From positions 7,270,788 to 7,334,787 of the forward strand of contig NW_004454175.1 of assembly GCF_000283155.1 (NCBI RefSeq): a stretch of 64,000 nucleotides of DNA. The letters are read 5' to 3'. This document shows, in pieces, positions 23,740 through 35,992 of the stretch. This DNA is from Ceratotherium simum simum (taxonomy: Eukaryota; Chordata; Mammalia; Perissodactyla; Rhinocerotidae). Below the pieces are notes generated by a model that saw only the letters and a list, made by a program, of their open reading frames with translations, made no database searches and was not told the origin of the DNA. Position 1 is the first letter of the stretch. Each line of letters begins with the position of its first letter. A program made the position numbers and the translations under genes.

Positions 23740-23923
23740 GGCCCCGTGGCTTAGCGGTTAAGTGCGTGCGCTCTACTGCTGGCGGCCCGGGTTCGGATCC
23801 CGGGCGTGCACCGAGGAACCGCTTCTCCGGCCATGCTGAGGCCGCGTCCCACATACAGCAACTAGAAGGATGTGCAGCTATGACATACAACTATCTGCTG
23901 GGGCTTTGGGGGAAAAAAAAAAA
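23740..23923 (+). mobile_element. ERE SINE lacking tail units and the first bases
   Basis: Begins at 'ggccccgtggcttagcgg', so the first half-dozen bases of the family are missing. The body is very well conserved ('ggcggcccgggttcggatcc', 'catacaactatctgctgg'). It ends straight after 'gctttggggg' with A-rich sequence and no tail unit. A short 'atatataaa' duplication flanks it. Confidence 0.93.
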
Positions 23924-23959
23924 AATATATAAATGAAATGTGAAAAAAAAAAAAGGCAA

Positions 23960-24749
23960 GGGCTCTTTACCTAAAATCTCTTCTATTATTGAAATTCTAT
24001 TGTATGATTTGCTCAGATGAAAATAGTAACTAAATAATGATACAAATGTTTAGTTTAGTGAGATATGAAAATTTATTTTTCCTCATTAAAATTGTATTAT
24101 TTTTGGTCTAAGTAGATAAAGTAAAAAACCTGTAAAGTTAAAATAACAATATTTTTATCTTGATAATACCAGACCTAAGAGCATGTCTTCATATATTCTG
24201 TATTATTTCTACCTCTGGACATTCCTACTCAGAGAGATTGTATCCTGTGAAAGTACCTACTTCACTAGTTAACAATAATTATGTTGAAGGAAACACACAT
24301 GCATTGTGTGTAATCATTCAGTTACTCTTCATTGATTTCACCATCATGAGTGTGTTTAAAATGTTAGGGGGTGAAGAGGAACAAAGCAGCACCTCGTTAA
24401 ACCAACAGACACCAAGGGAAGTTAGTGGAAAGTGAGCTGCTTGTTCAATAGCAGATTTATGTTCCACTGTGTTGGAATAGGTCACCACTTTGCTCCATTC
24501 TCTCCAAGCCCCTCTGCCATTAAGTCTGTCTTCTGATTGGACATCTTGAAAACTCACGCAGCTCATTGAAATGGTACTGGATCGTGGTAACATCACAAAA
24601 TCTGTCAAAGCCAAAACGTAGAACACAAATCTGAGTTATGTCATAATGTTTTTATTATACAAAATCAGGGGTCATGAATTGCAAAAACACTGAAAATAAA
24701 TTTGTTTGAAAAAATTTTATAGCTCATAAATGTCTAATTGTTTGATTTT
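23960..24749. other. Unassigned, A+T-rich
   Basis: Two overlapping opposite-strand frames of about 90-100 codons near 24,160-24,626 show no domain. Probably chance. Confidence 0.4.
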
Positions 24750-24763
24750 CTTTATTCCATTTT

Positions 24764-25348
24764 TTTAAATTGATGTCTTAATAGTTTATAACATTGTGAA
24801 ATTTTGGTTGTACATTTTTGTTTGTCAATCACCATATACATGTTTCCCTTCACCCATTGTGCCCACCCTCCACCCCCTTTGCCCCTGGTAACCACAATAC
24901 AGTTCTCTCTGACTGTGTGTTCGTTTATATTTCACATGTGAGTGAAATCATGCAGTGTTTTTCTTTCTCTTTCTGGCTTATTTCACTTAACATAATACCC
25001 TCCAGGCCCATCCATGTTGTTGCAAATGGGACAATTTTGTCTTTTTTTATGGCTGAGTAGTATTCCATTGTATATATATACCACATCTTCTTGATCCAAT
25101 CATCAATCGAGGGACACTTGGGTTGCTTCCATGTCTTGGCTGTAGTGAATAATGTTGCAATGAACATAGGGGTGCATAAGCCTCTTTGGATTGTTGATTT
25201 CAGGTTCATTGGATAGATTCCCAGTAGTGGGATAGCTGGATCATAGGGTATTTCTATTTTTAATTTTTTGAGGAATCTCCATACCTTTTTCCATAGAGGC
25301 TGCACCGGTTTGCATTCCCACCAGCTGTGTATGGGGGTTCCTGTTTCT
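24764..25348 (-). mobile_element. Young 5'-truncated L1, antisense
   Basis: Reverse-complement L1 3' end: UTR ('caatcaccatatacatg', 'cctggtaaccacaatac') followed by the ORF2 C-terminus. It is bounded by a perfect 14-bp duplication ctttattccatttt at 24750-24763 and 25349-25362. The UTR style resembles perissodactyl L1 copies. It is the youngest L1 in the window judging from its open ORF2 tail. Confidence 0.92.
24925..25305 (-). pseudogene. L1 ORF2 C-terminal remnant
   Basis: A 126-residue open frame with hallmark L1 ORF2 C-terminal motifs: YDPAIPLLGIYP, CTPMFIATLFT, AKTWKQPKCPS and MWYIYTMEYYSAIKKD. In intact L1 this follows the reverse transcriptase and the cysteine-rich region. Endonuclease and reverse transcriptase are absent because the copy is 5'-truncated, so it is inactive. 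Confidence 0.92.
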
Positions 25349-25362
25349 CTTTATTCCATTTT

Positions 25363-26578
25363 AAGGTATAATTTGCATATAGTAAAATCTACAATTTTTA
25401 GTGTATAATTCTGTGAGTTTTGATTAACTTATACAGTTGTATAGTTACCACCAAAATCAAGATAGAGAATAATTCCATCACCCCCTCCCCAGTTTCCCCA
25501 TTCTCCTTTGTAGTCAATCTTTCCACCTTCCTCAGCCCCTGACAATCACTGATGTGTTTTCTGTCCCTATGGTTTTGCCTTTGTGAGACCATCATATATG
25601 TGAAATCATACAGTATGTGGCCTTTTGTATCTAGATTCTTTCACTTAGCATAGTGCATTTAGCAACATCCACGTCATTGCATGTATCAGTAGCACCCTCA
25701 TTTTTACTGCTAAATATTATTCTGTCATGTGGATGTGACCTACTTTGTCTACTCATTTCTTAGTTGAAAGGTGTTTTGATTGTTTCTAGTTTTGGTGATG
25801 ACTAATAAAGCCAATATAAACACTGGCATCCACGTTTTTGTGTGATCATATGCTTTCATTTCCATTGTTAAATACCTAAGAATGAGATTTCTGAGTGATA
25901 TGATAGGATAGGTATATAGGTATTTCTGAGTGATATGACAGGTTTACATGGCTACACCATTTTGAATTTCCACCACCAATTTATGAGAGTTCCAGTTGTT
26001 CTGCTTCCTTGCCAGCAATTGGTATTACTATTTTTAAAAAGCCATTTTAATAGGTATATAGCTGCATATCAATGCAGTTTTAATTTGCATTTCCCTAATG
26101 TCTAATGGTGTTGAGTATCTTATGTCTTCATTTGCCACTTGTTTATCTCTTTGATGAAATATCTGTTCATATCTTTTGTATGTGGTGTGAGATACAGATC
26201 AAAGTTTGTTTTTTTATTGGACAGGAATATCTGATTTTTATAGCACTATTTGTTGAAAAGACTATCTTTTCTCCATTAATGTGTTTTGCACGTTTGCCAA
26301 AATCAATTGACTGTATAAATAAGAGTTTATTTCTGGATACTTTATTCAGTTCCACAGATCTATATGTCTGTCCTTGCCACAATACCACTGTCTTAATTTT
26401 TGTATACTAGGTCTGAAAATCAGGTAGTGTGAATACATTACTTTTGTTCTTCTTCAAAATAGTTTTGACTATTCTAATTCCTTTGTCTTTTCATATAAAC
26501 TTTAGAATCAGTTGTTGATTTCTAAAATAAAATTACTTGCTGTGATGTTGATTGGAATAGCTGTGGATCTATAGATTT
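25363..26578 (-). repeat. Old L1M, antisense, 3' half (left arm of a split element)
   Basis: Diverged antisense L1 3' end: 'aaggtataatttgcatatag', 'accaccaaaatcaagataga', 'ttcacttagcatagtgca', 'tgcatttccctaatgtctaatgg'. It jumps near 26,180 to a deeper ORF2 part ('gtggtgtgagatacagatc'), which implies an internal deletion. It stops at 'ctgtggatctatagattt', mid-ORF2. The 17-mer ATTTCTGAGTGATATGA is locally duplicated at 25887 and 25922. Confidence 0.85.
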
Positions 26579-28431
26579 GAAAAATAGCTGTATTGAGATA
26601 TATTGTATATACCATACCATTCTCCCTTTTGAAGTGTACAATTCAGTATATTCAGAGTTAGACTATCACTGTAATAAATTTTAGAACTTTTTAATACCCC
26701 AGAAAGAAACTTGGCATCCCTTAGCCAACAACACCAACCTCCCATTCCCCAACTCTAGGCAACCAGTAATCTACCTTTGATAGATTTGCCTATTCTAGAC
26801 ATCTCATATAAATGGAATAATACAATATGTGATCCTTTGTTATTGGTTTCTTTCACTTAGCACGTTTTCAAAGTTCATCCGTGTTGTAGAATGTATCAAT
26901 ACTTCATGTTTTTATTGCCAAAATATTTGACTTTAAGGATATATAACATTTTATTTATTATTTCATCAGTTGCTAGGCTTTTGGGCTGTTTCCAGTTTTT
27001 AGTTATTACAGATAATGCTGCTGTGAACATCATATACAAGTTTTGCCTGGACATATAATTTCATTTCTCTTGGATATGCACCTAGGAGGGGAAATGCTGG
27101 GTCACTTGATAACTCTATGTTTAATCTTTTGAGGAACCACTAGGTTCTTTTCCAACGCAACTGCCTCATTTTACAATCCCATCAGTGTCTGAGGATTTCA
27201 ATTTCTCCACATCCTCACCAACACTTGTTATTTTCCATTTTTTGATTATAGATATCTTAGTGGTTGTAAAGTGGTATCTCATTGTGGTTTCGATTTGCAT
27301 TTCCCTCACGGATAGTGATGTTGAACATCTTTTCATGTGCTTCTTGACCATTTGTATTTTATGCGGAGAAGTGTCTATTCAGATCCTTTTCCCATTTTCT
27401 GATTGGGTTATTTTTATTTTTATTGTTGAGTTGTAATAGTTCTTTACATGTTCCAGATACAAGCCCCTTATCAGATACATGATTTGTAAAATTATTCTGC
27501 CAATATTTGACTGTCTTTTCACTTTACTGATGGTGTCTTTTAAACACAACAGTTTTTAATTTTGAAGATCTTCAATTTATCTATTTTTTTCTTTTTTTGC
27601 TTGTGCCTTTGGTGTCATATCTAAGAAAGCATTGCATAATACAGGGTCACAAACATGCACACCTATGCAATCTTATAAGAGTTTCATAGTTTTAGCTCTT
27701 AAATTTAGGTCTTTGACACATTTTGAGTAAATATTCGTATATAGTGTGAGGTAGAGGTCAAACTTCATGTTTTGGCACAATATCCAGTTGTCCTAGCACC
27801 ATTTGTTGAAAAGATTCTTCTTTCCCCATTAAGTCGTTTTGGCATTCTTGTCAAAATCGATTGATCAAAAGTATAAGATTTCATTTCTGGACTCTCATGT
27901 TTATTCCAGTTATTCATAGGTCTGTCCTTATGCCAGTACCACATAGTCTTGATTAGTTTTGTAGTGTTTTGAAATTAGGAAGCGTGCATGCTCCAACTTT
28001 GATCTGTTTTCAAAATTGTTTCAAAATTTTCGATCCGTTTGATTATCATGTGGACTTTAGAATTAGCTTGTCAATTTCTGCAAAGAAGTCAACTGGGATT
28101 TTTACATGGATTGCATTGAATCTGTAGAATATTTGGGGGAGTATTGCCATCTTAACAATATTAAGTCTCCTGATCCATAAACATGGAATATCTTTCCAGT
28201 TATTTAAGTCTTCTTTAACTTTTTCAACATTTTGTAGTTTTCACAGTATAATTTTCACTTTTGGTTAAATTTATTCCTAAATATTTTATTATTTTTGATA
28301 TTCTTGTAAATGGAATTGTTTTCTTAACTTCATTTTCAGAATGTTCCTTGACAATGTATAGAAATACAATTGATTTTTGTATATAGATCTTGTATCCTGC
28401 AACTTTGTTGAACTTGTTTATTAGCTCTTAT

Positions 28432-28432
<1 letters not shown>

Positions 28433-28464
<32 letters not shown>
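28433..28464 (+). repeat. (GT)n microsatellite, about 16 units
   Basis: An uninterrupted GT run inside the antisense L1, long enough to be polymorphic. Confidence 0.95.
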
Positions 28465-28465
<1 letters not shown>

Positions 28466-28562
28466 CCATAGGATTCTCTATCTACAAGACAGTTTTACTT
28501 CTTCCTTTTCAATCTGGATAGCTTTTATTTCTTTCTTTTGCCTAGTTGCACTGGTTAGAATC

Positions 28563-29252
28563 TCAAGTGTTAAACAGAATTTGTGAAATCAGACATTCTT
28601 GTCTTGTTCCTGATCTTAGTGGAGAAGCATTCAGTCTTTCACCTTTAAATATGATGTTAACTATGGGCATTTTTGGGTTTTTTTGTAGGTGTCCTTTATG
28701 AGATTGAAGAAGTTTCCTTCTATTCCTATATTGTTTAGTGTTTTTATCATGACAAGGTGTTGCATTTTTCCAGGTGCAATTTTGCATCTATTGCGATAAT
28801 GAAGTGATTTTTTTGTCCTTTATTCTGTTGATATGGCATATTATATTAATTGACTTTTGGATATTGAAATGACCCTGCATTCCTTGGATAAATTCCACTG
28901 TATATATTGTTTTATTTTGTTTGCTAGAATTTTGTTGAGGGCTTTTATGTCTAAAGTTTTCTTTTCTTGAGATGTCATTGTCTGGTTTTGTTATCAAGAT
29001 AATATTGACCTCATTGAATGAGTTAGGAAGTGTTGTCTTCTCTTTCGGTTTTTGGGGGAGTTTGTGAAGAATTGGTATAAATGTTTGGTAGAATTCACTA
29101 GTGAGGCCATTTGGGTCTGGAGTTTTCTTTGTATGTAGTTTTAAAATTAGTAATTCATTTTCTTTACTTGTTATAAGTGTATTCAGATTTTCTATTTCAT
29201 CTTGAGTCAGATTTTGTAGTTTGTATCTTTTAAAGAATTTTTCCCATTTCAT
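28563..29252 (-). pseudogene. L1 ORF2 reverse-transcriptase remnant, frameshifted
   Basis: Two adjacent minus-strand frames hold reverse-transcriptase landmarks in order: 'GLTSEFYQTFIPIL', 'LPNSFNEVNIILITKPD' and 'FIQGMQGHFNIQKSINII' in the upstream frame (28788-29252), then 'GERLNASPLRSGTRQ' in the downstream frame (28563-28787). They are separated by a stop or frame change and parts are missing, so no enzyme can be made. Confidence 0.85.
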
Positions 29253-29797
29253 CTAAATTATTTAATTTGTTACCGTACAGTTGCCTTTGGTATTACCTTA
29301 TAAAACATTTTATTTCTGTAAGGTCATTAGTAATGCCTCCTTTTTCATTCTTGATTTTAGTAATTTGAGCCTTCTCTCTTTTTTTTCTGATTAGTCTAGC
29401 CAAAGTTTTCTCAATTTTATTGATCGTTTCAAAGAACTAGGTTTAGGTTTCATTGAATTTCTCCATTGTTTGTATATTCTCTACTTCATTACTTTCCACT
29501 TTAATCCTTATCGTTTCCTTTCTTCTGCTTGCTCTGGGGCTTAACGTTCTTCTTTTTCAGTGTCTTAACATGGAAGAATATATTGTTGATTAGAGATCTT
29601 CCTTCTGTTTTGATATAGGTGATTACACTATAAATTTCCCTCTAAGCACTTCTTTAGTTCCATCCCATAAGTTTTTGTGTTATGTCTTCATTTACATTAA
29701 TCTCAAAGTATCTTCTAATTTTCCTTGTAATTTATTCTTTGACCCATTTGTACCATGTTGTTTATTTTGCATATCTTTCTGAATATGTATAGATGAG

Positions 29798-31118
29798 GTT
29801 TGAGAGGATCGACATCTTAACAATTTTGAGCTTTTCACTCCATTAGGATGGTATATTTCTCCATTTATTTATGTCTCTTTTGATTTCTTCCATCAGTGTT
29901 TTATAGTTTTCAGTGGACAGGTCTTGCACATATTTTGTAAGATTTATATCAAAGTATATCATAGTTAGGAGCTATTGTAAATTGTATTTTTTATGTCAAT
30001 TTTCAATTGCTAGTATATAAACTTATGATTGATTTTTGGATATTTAGTCTGCATCCTGCAATTTTGCCAAACATACGTAGTTATCTTAACAGCTTTTTTA
30101 TAGAGTTCTTTGGGATTTCCTATGCAGACAATCATGTCATATGAAAAAAGAGATAGTTTTATTTCTTCCTTCCAATTCCAGGTGTGTTTTCTTACTTTTC
30201 TTTACTTATTGCACTGGCTAAGACTTCCAGTACAATTTTGAATAGAAGTTGTGAAAGTAGATAGATATCTTTTCTTTGTTCTATATCTTAGTGGGAAAAC
30301 ATTTAGTTTTTCACTATTAAGTATAATGTTGGCTACACATTTTCTATAGATATCCTTTATCAGGTTGATGAAGTTTCTTTCCATTCTTAATTTGTAGAGA
30401 GTTTTTAACATGAACAGATGGTGAATTTTGTCAAAGACTTTTCTGCATCTATTGCGATGATCATATGGTTTTCTCTGTAGTCTGTGGATATGGTAAGTTT
30501 CATTGATTGATTTTTGGATGTTGAACCAGTCTTGCGTTTTTGAGATAATGCTTCACTTGGTCATGATATATTACCCCTTTTGCATATTGTTGGATTATAT
30601 TTGCTGTTATTTTTGCATCTACATTTTTGAAAGACATTGATTTGTAGTTTTCTTTTCTTACAATGTCTTTTCCAGTTTTGATATCAGACTAATGTTAACT
30701 TCATAGAATGAGTTTCAATTTTCTGAGAGAATTTGTGTAGAATTGGTATAATCTTTTCTTAAATTTTTGGTATAATTCATCAGTGAAGCCATCTAAGCCG
30801 AGTTTTCTTTGTGGGGAGATTTTTAAAATACAAGTTCAATTTCTTTAATATATATAGGGTTATCCAGGTTAGCATTGCTTCTTCAGTGATTTTTGGTTAT
30901 TTGTGTCTTCAAAGGGATTTATCCATTTTATTTAGGTTCTCAAACTTATTGACATAAACTTTCATTATCCATTTAACTCTATTAATAACCTAGCATCTGT
31001 AGAGATGTTCTTTCTCTTACACTTGGTATTGGTAATTTGTGTCTTCTCTATTTTTTTGCTGGCAGTCTGGCTAGAGGTTTATCAATCTGATAGACCTTGT
31101 CAAAGGACTATCTTTTGG
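29798..31118 (-). repeat. Old L1M, antisense, right arm of the split element
   Basis: Begins abruptly mid-ORF2 ('aggatcgacatcttaac', 'ggatggtatatttctccattta'), with no L1 3' end of its own, and runs inward to about 'ctgatagaccttgtcaaagg'. Its first block is exactly what follows the last block of the left arm in the L1 consensus. A short reverse-transcriptase relic (minus 30202-30411) remains. Confidence 0.8.
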
Positions 31119-32134
31119 AGTCATTGAAAAGTACACTTGAGGTGTTGGAGAGAGAAGAGAATGGCCTTGCTGCAAATTTGCATAATTCATACTTAGGATA
31201 TTAATGATATGTGAGGGGAAAGCCCCAAAAGAGAAGCTTCTGTTCACATTTTATCTATCTGGAGTCAATGATTTTAGTTTTCAAATTTAATGTGGAGGAA
31301 AAATACACCACCTTATAATCAAAAGGCAAAGAGGGATCTATCTTCTTAAAAAAAACAGCATCATAATATTATGTCTTTGAGAAGATGATTATTGAAAACA
31401 ACAATAACGAAACAAACCATTTAAGGCTTTCTGTAAATCTAACCGCAAATAATAACTCCAAGAGGGAAAGATTGATTGTGTTATTTTAGAACTCCTCAAA
31501 ATCAAACGAATTCCTAGTATTTAGGGAACTATAATCTCTTGATAGTTTCTATTCTCTAAAAATATTATCATGCAAAGTACTTGCCAGACTGTAGATTAGG
31601 GAAGATAACCATAATTTAATATAGGAGAATTTGCAATTGAGCAATAACAATAGCAGAAATATTGCAATCATACTTGTAAAACACATGCAAATTAATTATT
31701 TTAAAAGGGGGATGAATAGAATCCCTTTTCTCTCAGGGCAGTATGGAATCTGCAGCATCTTCTTTGCTCGATCCCAAATTGAAGGAGATATCTTTTCTGA
31801 CTCTTCGCCAAAAGGTTGGGAAAGATACCATGTAGATGAGGGGTTGGGGTAGAGAGTAGCACCCAGAGTCATCTATACTTTCCATGTGCAATAATGTAGC
31901 TATTTCTCCCCAAAATAAACTCATATCACATTGAAAATAAGTAGCCCCTTTGCTGCATGGTCCTGAGCTCCATACTGGAAGAGGACTGCAAGCTAAGTTT
32001 GGAGAGTAACACAGTTAGTAGAGCAGACAACTTAATTTTCTAATGGGATAATCATAGTTCTAGAATTTGGGCCAGCTGACTATGGCATAGGTTCTAAAGG
32101 AGATGCAGATTATAACTTTGAGGCCAGGGAGGCC
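31119..32134. other. Unassigned
   Basis: About 1 kb flanking the L1 stack, with no repeat family recognised and only frames of 60-75 codons. Confidence 0.4.
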
Positions 32135-32676
32135 CATAGAAGAAATTGTCAAATAGATGAATATTTTCACAGGCAGCTTCCTATCCAACTCTATCGGTGC
32201 CACTGTCCCTGTCCTATTTTTGGTCTAGGGTTCTTTCCCTTGAGTCTGGATGAGCCTGAGACTAAGACAGAAGTGATGTTTCCTGACCTCCAAAGCTTGG
32301 TCATAAAAAATAAAAAACAATACATGAGCTCTGAGATTATATGGAGTCTAGCTACCCCGAAGCCACCATCCTGGAGAGACCACGTGGAGGGATTATGTAG
32401 ACAGAGAGATGTCCAAGGAGACCTAGCTGTTCCTGTCCCCAACTTTTTGAGTCCTCCCAGCACCAATCACCAGATATGTGAGTGAATGAGCCTTCAGATG
32501 GTTACAGCCTCTAAACTTCAAGTCTGCCAGAAGAGGCCCACACATAGTAAAGCAGAGGCAAGTGGTCCCTACTCTGCCTTGTCCTAATTCCTAACCCACA
32601 AAATTTATAAAGAATAATAAGTGACTATTTTAAGTTTCGGGTAACTTGTTACACAGCAATAGATAACTAACACAGA
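32135..32676 (+). repeat. MLT1-type (ERVL-MaLR) solo LTR
   Basis: The 3' end is diagnostic: 'aattcctaacccacaaaat', 'aataataagtgactatttt', 'ttcgggtaacttgttacaca' and 'gcaatagataactaacaca'. Upstream, 'ctggagagaccacgtggag' and 'gagccttcagatggttacag' also fit. The 5' boundary is uncertain. No internal viral sequence accompanies it. Confidence 0.75.
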
Positions 32677-32984
32677 CAGGCATCTGGCTCTAGGGCAGCC
32701 AAATTATAGAAAGAGGAGGTGGCTTACTATAAGAACTTTGATAGGGAAAATTTGATTTTCTCTTTCTAAAACTTTGACTTGAGATACAGAGAGATAAAGT
32801 AAGTTGTCAGTGGGAACAAGAACATCAAGACACACAGAGAAAAGCCAATGGCAGGGGCTGTGAGACATAACCTCCTAACAAGCAAGACTGTGTATAACAT
32901 CTCGTGCAGAGCATGAAGCGGTCAGTTGGTAGTGATAAAAGACAGAGAAAGGTTAAATCACTATAATAGGAGAAGTAAATGGCT

Positions 32985-33165
32985 AAAAGTGAGGGTTCTG
33001 GAGCTAGACTCCCATGTTCAAAACATGCCTCTGTGAACTTGGGAAGTCACTTAAATTTTCTGTGCTTTGGTTTCCTCCTCTATGTACAAATAACATTAAA
33101 GCATTTGGAATAATGTCTACTCCGTAGTAGATGTTCAATATTATTATTGGTGTTGATGCAGCCCT
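32985..33165 (+). repeat. MIR SINE
   Basis: 'gtgagggttctggagctagac', 'gtgaacttgggaagtcactta', 'ttctgtgctttggtttcctcctct' and 'tccgtagtagatgttcaat' are in MIR order. Confidence 0.8.
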
Positions 33166-33544
33166 TTTGCTAGGGGTGCAGAGTTAACTGAGTAGAAAGA
33201 GCTACCCTGGAAAATGCAGGTACTTCCAGTTCCCCATAGTTTTAGGGAGTCTGTAAGTCCAGCTTCTGTGACGCCAGGTTCCCATGAGGCTTGGCTGGAT
33301 GTCTGAGATTCTTGCCTTCCTTATTTTAACATCTAGTTTTACTCTAAGCGTCATTATTTAACAACAAAGAAGTTTTTGAGAGCAAAGCTCTCAGGGTCTT
33401 TGTAGTAAAATGCGTGTGTGTATTTGTCCATTAGCTGGCTAGAAGAATAGACAGATTGACAGATCTCCATATTTACATGACAAAGACTCCCTTTTCTCTT
33501 TTGCAAAGCTCTGTGAATTTGAAATTACTTACAATTTCTCTTTA
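33166..33544. other. Unassigned
   Basis: Mixed-composition sequence between a MIR and an L2 tail. Nothing recognised. Confidence 0.35.
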
Positions 33545-33635
33545 ATGTGGTGTTTAATGTCTTTCTGATCACTGAGCTCTAAGCCCCATGAGGGCAGTGG
33601 CTGTCTTGTTCACTGCTGCATTACCAGAAGCTAGC
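33545..33635 (+). repeat. L2 LINE 3' fragment, sense
   Basis: 'gagctctaagccccatgagggcagtgg' followed by 'gtcttgttcactgctgcatt' is the standard L2 3' block. The terminal 'ggcacatagtagg' part is missing. Confidence 0.75.
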
Positions 33636-34604
33636 TACAGGAATAATTCTCTGGCAGCCTGAAGTCTACCCTGAACAGTTGGAGTGCCTGGGCCCTTTGA
33701 GTCAATGAGTCTCACAGGAAATGCTCAGGAATATGGAGGAGGGTTTGGTATTGGTTATTTGAACTGGTGAGCAAGTAGGCATAGAGCCGGCCTCTCTAGA
33801 GCAGGCCTGGGGGCAGGGAGTTTATATAAAAAGTTGAGAATAGCAAAAGTGAGCATTTCTAAGGATCTAACAGGCTCCTCACCCCAATCGGGTGGTATGT
33901 ATCTTCTATGGAGCTCTGGAGCGTGTTGCTCCCCTGGGAGTCCCCGACTCTGTCCCCAGCTCTGGGAGCTGTTCATTCATGGATGAATTCTTGTGTTCTT
34001 TGCCTGTGCCTTTTTGCTCTTGGCATCTTTTCTTCAGTCACTGTCCAGCCTTGCACTAGATCGATATGGACACGGAAAACAAACTCAATACATATTTGGG
34101 AACTGACCAACTGCCAAGGAATTTTCTTTAAAATGAAATCACAGAGTGCTGTAGAGATTGCAGCTGAGGCTGGATAAACTCATCTTTCCTTTTTCCTTTG
34201 TCCGTTTTCTTATGGTTGCAAAAGTTCCTCATATAGGAGGAAGTGTCCTCTGGATTTCCCCAAGTGATCTGCTTTCTTTGGGAGAACAATATCGCTTGCA
34301 CCCATTAAAGAAAACTGCTAAACACCTACAAACAAAACACTAGAATTAGCATGGAACTAAGAAATTCACTCTTGGAGATCAGCTAAAGTGCTCCGTGGAG
34401 CACCCAGGCTTGTCAGTGGGTGGCAGAGTCATAGCTGGGCTACCTCTATTGCCTAGACCTTATCATGAATGGAAGATGGGAACAAGCATATTCTTTAGCA
34501 TTTTGTTATCACAATCCCTGTGCATTTCTTTTGTGTTGAAAAGGAGATATTGCAGAATGAGAAGTCAGATGCAAACCTGACCTTTACCATGGGACAATCC
34601 CCTA
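33636..34604. other. Unassigned, moderately G+C-rich start
   Basis: Overlapping 70-90-codon frames on both strands at 33,755-34,177. I see no signal peptide, domain or splice pattern that would favour any of them. Confidence 0.4.
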
Positions 34605-34735
34605 AGTGAGAAGCCTGGCTCCTCTCCTTACGAGGAGCAGCCACAGAGAATGGGGAGCAGCTTCCTGTGAACGTGGGCAGGTCCTTTGGCTCCTCTGGGT
34701 CTCAGTTTCCTCTTCTGTTGCGTAAGTGAGTTTCA
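34605..34735 (+). repeat. MIR SINE fragment
   Basis: 'cttcctgtgaacgtgggcagg' and 'ctgggtctcagtttcctctt' match the MIR centre. The 3' end is lost where an L1 fragment begins. Confidence 0.55.
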
Positions 34736-34737
34736 TT

Positions 34738-35015
34738 CAGTGCCTTATTTTTAGACTCTTATTACGAACATTTTCGAATACACAGAACAGTGGAAAAAAT
34801 GTTGCAATGGACATCCACCATCTGGGTTCAACATTTGCTAACATTTTGCCATATTTGCTTCATCGATGTATGTATATCTATCTATAATTTTTGCTGAGTC
34901 CTTTTAAAGTGAATTATACATATGAGGATATTTCATCCTTAAATACTTGAGATTGTATATTCAGAAATTAAGAACATTTTCCTCCATAACCATAAGCCCA
35001 TTCAAAGGATGATTT
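34738..35015 (-). repeat. L1M 3' end, antisense
   Basis: 'acattttcgaatacacagaa', 'tggacatccaccatctggg', 'catttgctaacattttgcca', 'cttaaatacttgagattgt' and 'aacattttcctccataacc' match the 3' UTR of an old L1M subfamily. Only about 280 bp remain. Confidence 0.7.
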
Positions 35016-35860
35016 TAGAGTCCTAGCTCTGGGAGTCTTGGACTTGGTTTTCACCAGAGATATGAGAGGACAGACAGGAACAGATACAGATATACCATAA
35101 TGCTCGTGAAACTACAACTTTGGCTCTCACTTACTCAGGCTCCTTTTAAAGCCATTTACATTAAATTTGCCAAGGAAAACTATCTTAGCCATAATTGCTT
35201 CAGACCATTATTTCTTTTCAGTCTGGCTTCTCCTGCCCTACCACCTCCCCCCAAACACATATGCACACACTTATATCAAGTAGGATTGGAATGGCTGTGA
35301 ATGCTTTTGGGATTCCACTTAAAACATATTGGATAATTAATTTTGTTTGCAATCACTGCTATGCAAAGTGAAGTTATTGCTAGCTCTCCAGGGGTACTAA
35401 TGACTTCTAGGAACACTCTTACTATCCATGGCTAGAAATCTTAAAACAACATGAACTATGGTGTCTGGTGCAGGAAGTATGTGAGGAATGGGGGAAACAC
35501 ATGGGTCGAAATGAATGGAGCCCCAGTTCATCTGGGAAAGTCATCCAGTCAGAATGTGTGTAAATTGGGAAGCTGAGGAATTGATTCTCACGCCTGCCTG
35601 ATCCAAAAGCAAATTCTCTCCTGTCAGGAATATACCGGCTAATGTAGCACAGGTATTTATGCACTATATATGGGAACTGCACACAATAATATGTATCAGA
35701 AAACCTGTTGCTCTACTACACTGTGAATACCTCTGGATGAGAATTTGCATGTTTTATGCATCTAAACATATCATATCATGTTTTAGAGAATCTAACTCAT
35801 CTCTACCTAAGGAAGTCCAGTGGGTTCAGATGAAGTATCATGCATAACTGTCACTGGAAC
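35016..35860. other. Unassigned
   Basis: Contains a short C-rich patch near 35,235-35,255 and small frames without domains. Confidence 0.4.
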
Positions 35861-35861
35861 T

Positions 35862-35992
35862 GTGAAATGACAAACATAAATATATAGATGAAATGAATAT
35901 GGCAAAATGTTAACAACTGTTAAATCTAGGCAGTGAGTGTCTGGATGATTATTGTTATACACTTGAAAGTTTTCATAGTGAAAAGAAAAAAA
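35862..35992 (+). repeat. L1M terminal 3' fragment, sense
   Basis: 'tggcaaaatgttaacaactg', 'gtgagtgtctggatgattat' and 'gaaagttttcatagtgaaaa' followed by an A-rich end is the last 130 bp of an old L1M. It is one of the few L1 pieces on the plus strand here. Confidence 0.65.

Larger units (their letters stand above)
26580..29797 (-). repeat. Old L1M, antisense, inserted in another L1
   Basis: A long antisense L1 starting with its 3' end ('gctgtattgagatatattg', 'gaagtgtacaattcagtat') and running inward through ORF2 to about 'tttgacccatttgtaccatg'. Frameshifts and stops are scattered throughout. It carries a GT microsatellite. It interrupts the L1 whose arms lie at 25363-26578 and 29798-31118. 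Confidence 0.85.
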
